From: Lithobates sylvaticus
Taxonomy: Eukaryota > Chordata > Amphibia > Anura > Ranidae
DNA: 64,000 nucleotides
Direction: 5' to 3'
Assembly: GCA_028564925.1 (NCBI GenBank)
Contig: CM053033.1
Span: 82,249,968 to 82,313,967, forward strand
A program made the position numbers and the translations under genes. Shown here piece after piece: positions 55,791 to 64,000 of the stretch; positions within the stretch are counted from its first letter, which is position 1, and each line of letters opens with the position of its first letter. The notes under the pieces are model-generated. The model was not told the DNA's origin, ran no database searches, and saw only the letters and a program-made list of their open reading frames with translations.

Positions 55791-55955
55791 TGCCTTGTAC
55801 ACACGATAGGATTTTCCGACAACAAATGTTGGATGTGAGCTTGTTGGCTGAAAGTCAGACTGTGTGTATGCTCCATAGAACATTTGTTGGTGGAAATTCC
55901 GCCAACAAACGTTTGAGAGCAGGTTCTCAAATTTTCCGACAACAAAACTTGTAAA
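55791..55955. mobile_element. MITE fragment related to 2022-2664 and 27343-27740
   Basis: Begins tgccttgtacacacgatagg and includes cgacaacaaatgttggatg, shared with those elements. No right end. Confidence 0.5.
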
Positions 55956-56936
55956 TTTAGCTTTTTCTCTAGGTTAAGATTTGCTTAGCTGTTATATGGT
56001 AACTACAAGTTGTGGCCACACAAAAGTCCTAATTATTTGAATTCTTCCACATGTGCCATACTGTTTGAGGCAAAAAAGGAGTACTTTTTCATAGAAGGGA
56101 TCATTTTTCTGAAGTGACATTGGGTTATGTTATATTGAGAGGCTAGGAGAAAATGGTGCTTAGTGGTTTTATTTAAAACAAAAACTGTCTCCCCCCCACT
56201 GCTTTTTGGAAAGTGTTCAGAGGGTGTTCATCAGTGCTTCATACCTGGCCACGTGGCATTAATTAATGAGATCAAAGCTTTTCCTTGCTGCCAACATTCT
56301 AAGCTAGATTTGGGAACTCAGCAGGAGTTTTGTAGCACAATTATAGTGATCAAAAAGCTGGGCAGGTCTCTCCTCAGCCTGTGTTATACCAGGACACACC
56401 AGCTACTTGCAGACACATCATCGCAGGCCTGGTATGGTCATATATTTCTTATGGAGGGTGTATTTTAGTCAAAATGGAAATAGTCTTGTATTTTAATTGC
56501 ATGTTCACATGAACAAGAGTATGCTAAGAACACGTGTATGCAAAATCAGACCCCCCTCTTTTGGCCAAATGGACAACATGGACCAGAAATACTAATTACC
56601 ATCAACTAAGTACCATCTTTTTGCAATAGGGGCTTGGAGACGTTGTATAGTTCCAGCAGACACTATCAGTCCCATTTGGTCGTGTTAGGATACTATAGAC
56701 ACACTAAAAAGAAACAAATGTTGATGATGTCACGCCTTTGCACGCATCTCCTGACCCTACAACTATAGAGAACTTATGCCTTATCTGGCCCTTAGTAGTC
56801 AAATACAGGTATGTTTGTAATACATGATTCTGGTCAATGCTCCCTGGCCAAGCATGATATAGGGGAAAGTCAATTACCTAGGATAGGTTTTTCCATGCCA
56901 ATCTTTATTGTTTCTCCAAGACTCCCAAAACCTATA
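55956..56936. other. non-coding, no gene recognised
   Basis: No family-like frame or repeat unit. Confidence 0.3.
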
Positions 56937-57155
56937 GGCAGGGTTCACACCGGCTCACAGCAGGAGTCATGTGCGTCCCAGTTCACCATTTCAGGTCTGA
57001 TTTCAGTCCGAATTTTTGGCTGAATTCGGTCCTGAAGATGTACAGGACTCTGGAGCTGTGTGAACTGGCTCCATTGAGAGCCAGGCACAGGCTCCTGACA
57101 TTCGAATTGGATGCAGGGAAACCCACATCCAATTCGCAATGGTTTGAACCCAGCC
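56937..57155. mobile_element. short MITE with inverted ends
   Basis: Left end gcagggttcacacc, right end (minus) ggctgggttcaaacc. Interior inverted words such as tccaattcg and cgaattgga strengthen the foldback. Similar in style to the TTA-flanked element at 6967-7114. TTA follows on the right only. Confidence 0.6.
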
Positions 57156-57689
57156 TTAGAACTCCCCCTCTCCCTCCTCCACAGATACAGTCATGGACTT
57201 TGCCTAAAGCCTTGCTGGAGATCTTCCAATAAGACAATCTTTCAATATCTTTTTTGTGCATTCATGGCCTGTTGCCATCTAACTTTTTTAAATCGCTTTA
57301 GGGACTTGAATAGTCCATTCTGTCTGTGTAGACGGAAGAGGTTTTAATCAAATTATAGCAAACAAAATGTAATGCAAAATGACAACTTTGCAATGGCAAC
57401 CAAGCAAGTACCATCTTTCAACTAAAAAGAATGCTTCAGGGTGTGAAGTTGAAACACCCATGTGAAGAAACTCAGAAAATTGTTAATTTATTGGGGGTAA
57501 AAAACACAGTAGGGACATTGACAAATTTAAGCATTGCCTACACAGTGCCAGGAAATACTATACAGGTTTGCGCTTGCTGTTACAACAGCCTAAAAAAAAG
57601 TTGGAGCTTCCCTTTATGTACAGCCCATGGCTTAAAACTTGACACATTTTTTAAACATATTTTTCATCCTTTCACATCATAAATGAAGC
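57156..57689. other. non-coding, no gene recognised
   Basis: No structure that I can support. Confidence 0.3.
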
Positions 57690-58060
57690 TGGCAGGAAGA
57701 ATGACGCATTTGTACAATTAATTAAGCCTGTCTCCTACCTCTCCTTCATCTAGTCCTGTTAATTTATGGCAGCACAGCGGCCTGACAATTTGCATATTGT
57801 TCATTTCAGCAGGCAATGTGAGAAATATGGCTCCATTAATCGGCAGCTATTAGACTCTCATTTATTACCCAGCTTTGATATCTTTTCATAAATATTAATT
57901 GACACAAACTCATTAAGAGATTGCCTGCTTGATTCTTTTTATCTCTTGATCTGTGACGGGCATAAGTAACAAGCTTCTTGCGACATGCAAACCAAACACA
58001 TTTGTGAAATTCCTGATCTTGCAAAGTGTGTAAGCAATTACAATAATTTTTTAATTATAC
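57690..58060. promoter_or_regulatory. candidate conserved non-coding element (enhancer-like)
   Basis: About 370 bp that look unlike the surrounding decayed repeats: AT-rich, non-repetitive, no open frame, with packed homeodomain-type cores (acaattaattaag, ctccattaatcgg, aaatattaattga), a POU octamer-like aatttgcatatt at about 57789, and a TATCTTTT- and TTGATCT-like mix. This texture is typical of developmental enhancers in vertebrates. No homology search was possible. Confidence 0.4.
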
Positions 58061-58917
58061 TTGCTTGGATCTCTGTGGTTCCAAAGGAAAGTTCGGTTTA
58101 AAAAAGCACTCCAGTCTAATTAAAAAGTAAAACCTAGACCCCAGAAATGGACATATTTAAGTGCATGTACATTTGTTCTGTGAAAAAACCCAAAGAAACA
58201 AAAGAATTAATCGGTCAGTTCCCTGTGCTTGTCGAATGTTTTTCATTGATTTTAAAGCAGAAAATACATAATTTTGCCCCAAGTTGGCGCTAAGTTTCAA
58301 AGGAATTTTTACTTTCATTTTAAAAGTTTGCAACACAGGCATTTAGATTTAAGCAGTCAGTCTGCCAGCCTTCTAATGCATATAATCAGCAGATGGTTCT
58401 AAATTATTAGAAAAGGATGACACAGACTTTAGAGTCTTTGTTGTGATCTTTAAGGACTGCTTATAACTTTAATTTAAAAAAAGAAGTAGGGCCAAAGCTT
58501 TCTCAGCCATACTTCTCCTGTAGGTCACAGGAGTGCACTTAGTTTTACACTCCTGTGATCCGTATTCAGCCATCAGGGGACATCTGTGGTCCAGACTGTA
58601 GAAAAACTCTAGAGATTTAATGTCAGGATCCACTCAGGTGCCTGACTGGCAGCTGGCTCAGCCTCTCAGCGCGTTGATGAGAGCCTGGGCCGGCCTCTCT
58701 TGCCCCCTCCACAGCTTGGCGCTTCAGTGAGTTGTGGAGGGGCAGAGTAGAGAGCGGGGACCGTCAGTCATCGGCTCTCTGATCACTGAAGACCAAGAAC
58801 TGAGCAATCAGCGATCTTTGATCTCGGTATAGAGTGGCAGGGGACAGATGTAGCATTGGTTCAATGCTGCATCCACCTAGGTGAGTATGGATGCTTGTTT
58901 TTTTTTCATATTCTGCA
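58061..58917. other. non-coding; single-copy-looking then repeat-like
   Basis: 58061-58480 continues the AT-rich single-copy texture. 58480-58900 reads like a GC-richer dispersed repeat with an imperfect inverted pair, cacaggagtgcactt and cactcctgtgatc (about 58528 and 58552). No gene. Confidence 0.3.
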
Positions 58918-59300
58918 CTTCTCTTTTTTAAGAAGAAGTTCACCTTTGAAAAATAAATAATAAATGCACATGTTTTTGCAGGTCAAAACGTGCATTTATT
59001 TTTTTCTAAAGAGCCTGCAGAGCATTGCACCCATGATCAGTGGGTCGTGGGTGCAATGACAGGCTCCTGCAGACTCTTGCTACAGCTTTTTACCCATACC
59101 TCTGTACAGGCTTTTGTTTAAAAGCTATAGGAAGTGTCAATAAACTACAGAGTGCTCATCAGCACCCTTGCAGTTCATTGAGAACTAAAAGCTTTCTGCC
59201 GCGGTGGAAGATGGTACTTGTAGTTCATTCATTTACAGATTCCTGGCAGGTCATTTACTGCTTTTTAAGAATATGTAAATCATTTAAAGGCTAACTCTAC
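58918..59300. repeat. dispersed repeat, plus copy
   Basis: Begins tttaagaagaagttcacctt. Its first 160 bp are the inverse of 60640-60800 (tgcacccatgatcagtgggt against the matching inverted stretch). Family unknown. Confidence 0.6.
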
Positions 59301-59509
59301 CTTTTGTTAAAGGTTACAGCGGTATTTAGGGTGTTGCATATCGGACCTCAAACTGCCTCCTTACTCCACCCCTTTCCCTGTGACAGTGTGCTAGGGTCCT
59401 TCTCCCCCACATCAGTTGTCACTTTTGCAATTTGCGAGGTTGTGGCAGACAGACTTGTAGTTCTCAATGGAACACAATTGCAATAACCAGTGCATTTGTA
59501 GTCCATTAA

Positions 59510-60618
59510 CCACTTTCCACCCACTTTGCAGGGGTATATCTGAATAATGCCTGTAGCTACAGACATCATTCAGATATCATCTTTTAGTGCCGGCGATTCC
59601 CTACACCATAAGAATGATCACAGCGGCTGTTCCACTGTTTGATTGTTCTTACGGGCGGCGAGATTGGTCGACCCCCCCCCCCTCCCACGCCCTCCGGTGC
59701 TTCTACCGACTCACTGCTTCCATCGGTGAGTCGGAGACGGGATCTGCCGGCCCTGGATGGTGATCATAGAGATTTTCGGTGGACCAGATGGTCGCCAGAA
59801 TCTCTATGATCGTTCGGAGGCCAGGCGCAATGTTTTAACGTCACGCTCGGCCTCTGCATTCAAACGAATTGCGCCGCCTTGGTTGGGAAGCCATGATCGT
59901 TAATTTTTTTTTTTATTTCAGGCTTTCCAGCCTAGAGGTGGGATGTGGGGTCTTATTAAACCCATATTTTCCTATTACAAGGGATGTTTAACAAAAAAGT
60001 GATAAAAAAAAAAAATTTAAACTAAAAAAAATTTAAATGTAACTATAAAAAAAAAATTGAAATCGCCCCTGTCCCTGTGTGCTCGCACGCAGAAGCGAAC
60101 GCATATGTAAGTCCTGCCCACATATGAAACCGGTGTTCAAACCACACATGTGAGGTATTGCCACGAGCATTAGAGTGAGAGCAATAATTCTAGACCTCCC
60201 CAGTAACTCAAAACATGTAACCAGTAAAAAAAATTTTAACCGTCGCCTATAGGGATTGTTACATACCGAAGGTTGGCACCATTCCACGAGCGTGTGCAAT
60301 TTTGAAGCGTGACATGTTGGGTATCTATTTACTTTGCATAACTTCATCTTTCACATTATGCAAAAAATTAGGCTAACTTTAATGTTTTTTTGTTTTTTTT
60401 AAAGCATGAAACATTTTTTTTCCCCAAAAAAGTGTTCGAAAAATTGCTGCGCAAATACCATGCTAGATAAAGTTGCAACAACCGCCATTGTATTCTCTAG
60501 GGTCTTTGCTAAAAAAAGCATATATAATGTTTGGGGGTTCTATGTAATTTTCTAGCAAATAAATTATGAATTTTACATGTAGGAGAGAAATGTTAGAATT
60601 GGCCTGGATGGGAAGTGG
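59510..60618. mobile_element. TTAA-bounded MITE, 1.1 kb
   Basis: TTAA at 59506-59509 and 60619-60622. Ends ccactttccaccc and (minus) ccacttcccatcc. The interior has inverted words around gattctcatcac-like text, notably atagagattttcggtgga and agaatctctatgatcg, and a long AT-rich core. A relative lies inverted at 49050-49390. It separates two inverted relatives of another repeat (58918-59300 and 60640-60800). Confidence 0.8.
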
Positions 60619-60639
60619 TTAACACATCCTCTAGTTCTC

Positions 60640-60800
60640 CAAGTTGGAGGAAAAGCCTGTAAAAGCCTGGAGTTGCACCCACGATCCACTGATTGTGCAT
60701 GCAATGCTTTGCAGGTTCCTGTGCAAAAATATATAAATACACTTTTTCCTGCAAATATAGGTGCATTTACTTATATTTTTGTAAAAAGTGGACTTAACTA
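60640..60800. repeat. dispersed repeat, minus copy
   Basis: Inverse relative of the start of 58918-59300. Confidence 0.6.
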
Positions 60801-61008
60801 GGCCATACATGGATCTCTGCTGGAATCGGCTGAATTTCGAGACGCATATGGTATTAGTATAGGTTGAATCGACCTACCAATTGCCTTATCAGATTTGCCC
60901 CACTCAGTCAACGCTGCTGGCTATGGCCGGCAGCACTGATCAGTGTATTCTGACGGCAGAAAAGTCTCTCCGTTGTCAGAATACAATAACTCAGTGAGGA
61001 GGATTCCC

Positions 61009-61179
61009 TAGGGTTGCCACCTCATCCCTTTAAACCCGAACATATATGAATTACACAGGTTCTGAGGCTAATTTATTCCAGATAAGGCACTAAGTGAGTT
61101 TAATTACCACCTTAATCAGCGACAGAACCTGTGTAATTAATATGTGTTCGGGTTTTAAAGGAATTAGGTGGCAACCCTA
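61009..61179. mobile_element. 171-bp hAT MITE with exact 8-bp duplication
   Basis: ggattccc occurs at 61001-61008 and 61180-61187. The ends tagggttgccacct and (minus) tagggttgccacct are identical inverted repeats that continue inward (aacccgaacatat against the matching inverted stretch), making the element an almost complete palindrome around a short centre. The 8-bp duplication and TAGGGTTGCC terminus fit the hAT superfamily. Confidence 0.9.
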
Positions 61180-61187
61180 GGATTCCC

Positions 61188-61631
61188 CTATTCACCTTGA
61201 ATGTGTTCTATGGGAAATCGAATCAGTTTTTTTTCGGATGAGCTGCCTTAGTCTTTAATGCTCATAGTCTGGACATGGGTGTAATTTTTTGTGAATCCTT
61301 GACGAATCTATTCCCTCATCTTTAGGAAATACTGATGAGGTATCTTCACATTCCCCTTATATAAGTAGATCTTTTGTACATGTTAAGGGTGTTGTCATGG
61401 AGGATTCCAAAAAGTAAACAAGTGGTAAGAATAATGCCATATTTTACGTAGAAGGCTGACATTTTTTTTATACCATGGTGTGATCATGTTGTGTATTGTG
61501 CTCCAGTGCCTCCTACTGTTAAACATAGGTTCATGTTTTTAGATTTTTTTGCTCCTGTTTGTGGCCAATTTTTTCTTATATGCAAGCCTTGTTCATTAGG
61601 TTGGAGAACAAAGATTGGACAGGGACACTCT
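61188..61631. other. non-coding, no gene recognised
   Basis: No structure that I can support. Confidence 0.3.
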
Positions 61632-61862
61632 GGGGGTTATTTACTAAAGGCAAATCCACTTTGCACTACAAGTGCTCTTGAAAGATCGCTGTAGATCTGA
61701 GGGGGACATGCAAGGAAAATAAGAAACAGAATTTTAGCTTGCACATGATTTGGATGATAAAATCAACAGAGCTTCCTTTCAGTTCACATCGCCCCCTCAG
61801 ATCTACAATGACTGTACTTCCAAGTGCACTTGTAGTGGATTTGCCTTTAGTAAATCAACCCC
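61632..61862. mobile_element. MITE with about 40-bp inverted ends
   Basis: The left arm ttatttactaaaggcaaatc and the right arm (minus) ttgatttactaaaggcaaat continue inward through ccact and caagtgc. A second inverted pair, gatctgagggggac and gccccctcagatct, lies inside. A common frog MITE type, as I recall. Confidence 0.78.
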
Positions 61863-62430
61863 ATAATAGTCTATTTATAAATATTTGCACCCAAGATTTA
61901 CAAAAATTTCACCCAGAATTTACAAATTTTTGCAATGGAATCCTATAAGAAAAATGTGTGAATCTTGTCTGAAAACATTGATGAACATACTCCTAGTCTG
62001 TAAGGGCACGTTTACACCTGCAGCCATCTTTAAAAGCATTCCATGGTGGATCGTTGATAGGCATGCAGGAGGCGATAATCCTGCCTCCTGAATGTCTGTG
62101 CATTTCTTTTTTTTTTTGTGAAAGACGAATTGAGTTTTTGAAAGGGAATGCTGCATAGCAACCTCAAGCCTAGTATTTGGCTTGTGTTTGCAGTGTGGCC
62201 ATGGGCACATTAGCATAAAGATGATAAAAGAGGAATGCATCTCCAATGGTTGAGACGCAGGATCTTTCATTCTTTTACCAGTGTAGGACCCACTAATTAA
62301 GGGGTACTTTGACGCAGTAAGTGGGCTGCCATATAGTGTGACCAAATCCCCATATTTTTTGAATATATTCAGGTGTTTTTAAATAGCCTTGCAGGATTTA
62401 AATGTAATTTTTGTATATGTGCAAGACACA
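61863..62430. other. non-coding; hAT-like end near 62333
   Basis: agtgtgaccaaatccccata at about 62335 resembles the hAT-type end seen at 18600-19060. No gene. Confidence 0.35.
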
Positions 62431-64000
62431 TTACAAGAGACGGTCAGAGACTGCAGACATGCTACAGGAGAGGGTCAGAGACTGCAGACATACTACAGGA
62501 GAGGGTCAGAGACTGCAGACATACTACAGGAGAGGGTCAGAGACTGCAGACATACTACAGGAGAGGGTCAGAGACTGCAGACATACTACAGGAGAGGGTC
62601 AGAGACTGCAGACATACTACAGGAGAGGGTCAGAGACTGCAGACATACTACAGGAGAGGGTCAGAGACTGCAGACATACTACAGGAGAGGGTCAGAGACT
62701 GCAGACATACTACAGGAGAGGGTCAGAGAGTGCAGACATAATACAGGAGAGGGTCAGAGAGTGCAGACATAATACAGGAGAGGGTCAGAGAGTGCAGACA
62801 TAATACAGGGGAGGGTCAGAGAGTGCAGACATAATACAGGGGAGGGTCAGAGAGTGCAGACATAATACAGGAGAGGGTCAGAGAGTGCAGACATAATACA
62901 GGAGAGGGTCAAAGAGTGCAGACATAATACAGGAGAGGGTCAGAGAGTGCAGACATAATACAGGAGAGGGTCAGAGAGTGCAGACATAATACAGGAGAGG
63001 GTCAGAGAGTGCAGACATAATACAGGAGAGGGTCAGAGACTGCAGACATGATACAGGAGAGAGTCAGAGACTGCAGACATGATACAGGAGAGGGTCAGAG
63101 ACTGCAGACATGATACAGGAGAGGGTCAGAGACTGCAGACATGATACAGGAGAGGGTCAGAGACTGCAGACATGATACAGGAGAGGGTCAGAGACTGCAG
63201 ACATGATACAGGAGAGGGTCAGAGACTGCAGACATGATACAGGAGAGGGTCAGAGACTGCAGACATGATACAGGAGAGGGTCAGAGACTGCAGACATGAT
63301 ACAGGAGAGGGTCAGAGACTGCAGACATGATACAGGAGAGGGTCAGAGACTGCAGACATGATACAGGAGAGGGTCAGAGACTGCAGACATGATACAGAGA
63401 GGGTCAGAGACTGCAGACATGATACAGGAGAGGGTCAGAGACTGCAGACATACTACAGGAGAGGGTCAGAGAGTGAGAGAGAGGGTCAGAGAGTGCAGAC
63501 ATACTACAGGAGAGGGTCAGAGAGTGCAGACATACTACAGGAGAGGGTCAGAGAGTGCAGACATAATACAGGAGAGGGTCAGAGAGTGCAGACATAATAC
63601 AGGAGAGGGTCAGAGAGTGCAGACATAATACAGGAGAGGGTCAGAGAGTGCAGACATAATACAGGAGAGGGTCAGAGAGTGCAGACATAATACAGGAGAG
63701 GGTCAGAGAGTGCAGACATAATACAGGAGAGGGTCAGAGAGTGCAGGAGGAGAGGGTCAGAGACTGCAGACATGATACAGGAGAGGGTCAGAGACTGCAG
63801 ACATAATACAGGAGAGGGTCAGAGACTGCAGACATGATACAGGAGAGGGTCAGAGACTGCAGACATGATACAGGAGAGGGTCAGAGACTGCAGACATGAT
63901 ACAGGAGAGGGTCAGAGACTGCAGACATAATACAGGAGAGGGTCAGAGACTGCAGACATGATACAGGAGAGGGTCAGAGACTGCAGACATGATACAGGAG
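62431..64000. repeat. 31-bp minisatellite, open at window edge
   Basis: About 50 units of gagagggtcagagactgcag plus acatgatacag. Three main variants (ctgcagacatac, gtgcagacataa, ctgcagacatga) occur in blocks: 62431-62730, 62730-63030, 63030-63430, then mixed. A few units are shortened (near 63391, 63475 and 63745). Because 31 is not divisible by 3, each plus frame cycles through all phases and stays open, giving spurious 31-residue repeat proteins. Confidence 0.97.

Noticed and set aside
62373-63628. Long plus-strand frames encoding 31-residue repeat proteins
   Set aside because: All three frames are open because of the 31-bp unit, and there is no start context, domain or non-repeat sequence to support a gene.
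62431-64000. CRISPR-like array (31-bp repeats)
   Set aside because: The repeats are back-to-back with no unique spacers, and the genome is a vertebrate one. It is a minisatellite.

Overview
This window is nuclear DNA of a vertebrate, most likely a ranid-type frog. I see no host protein-coding gene, tRNA, rRNA or snRNA. What is present is a dense layering of transposable elements, miniature inverted-repeat elements (MITEs) and simple or satellite repeats. The organism call rests on the repeat families: DIRS, chromovirus-type Ty3/gypsy, Penelope-like, L1, hAT, Tc1 and Harbinger elements together, plus several very abundant repeats (for example 4670-5075 and the TTAA-bounded families at 13269-14048 and 59510-60618) that I recall from ranid genome sequence. 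That recollection could not be checked here.

Layout. 1-5146: MITEs, a decayed Tc1 copy (minus strand), TA/TG microsatellites and an abundant ranid-type repeat. 5147-10706: an old, much-broken DIRS element (plus strand) with inverted ends, an internal complementary region, and gag-like, reverse transcriptase, RNase H and tyrosine recombinase parts. 10709-14300: TA repeats, two related hAT-type modules with palindromic heads, a 24-bp minisatellite, and a minus-strand hAT transposase relic split by a TTAA MITE. 14418-18600: mostly unrecognised sequence with one perfect 29-bp hairpin. 18600-21500: a hAT MITE and a decayed L1 ORF2. 21890-28970: repeat fragments, microsatellites, TTAA MITEs and a Harbinger-derived element that keeps one transposase exon with a splice donor. 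29101-32935: a second DIRS-like relic bracketed by an 85-bp direct repeat, joined directly to a Penelope-like relic. 34508-40592: the most striking element, a nearly whole Ty3/gypsy chromovirus (minus strand) with two 863-bp LTRs that look identical and a target-site duplication. 40812-45570: MITEs, a 3'-truncated Tc1 and an LTR-like fragment. 47230-47632: a clean Harbinger-type MITE. 49555-52960: 31-bp-period satellite sequence with higher-order structure and a retroelement protease relic. 53273-54000: an L1 relic split by a MITE. 55151-62400: further MITEs and a single-copy-looking stretch (57690-58060) that resembles a conserved non-coding element. 62431-64000: a 31-bp minisatellite that runs off the window.

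The elements do not form a pathway. They form a stratigraphy: MITEs inside a DIRS element, inside a hAT gene, inside an L1 and inside other MITEs, with the gypsy element as probably the youngest insertion.
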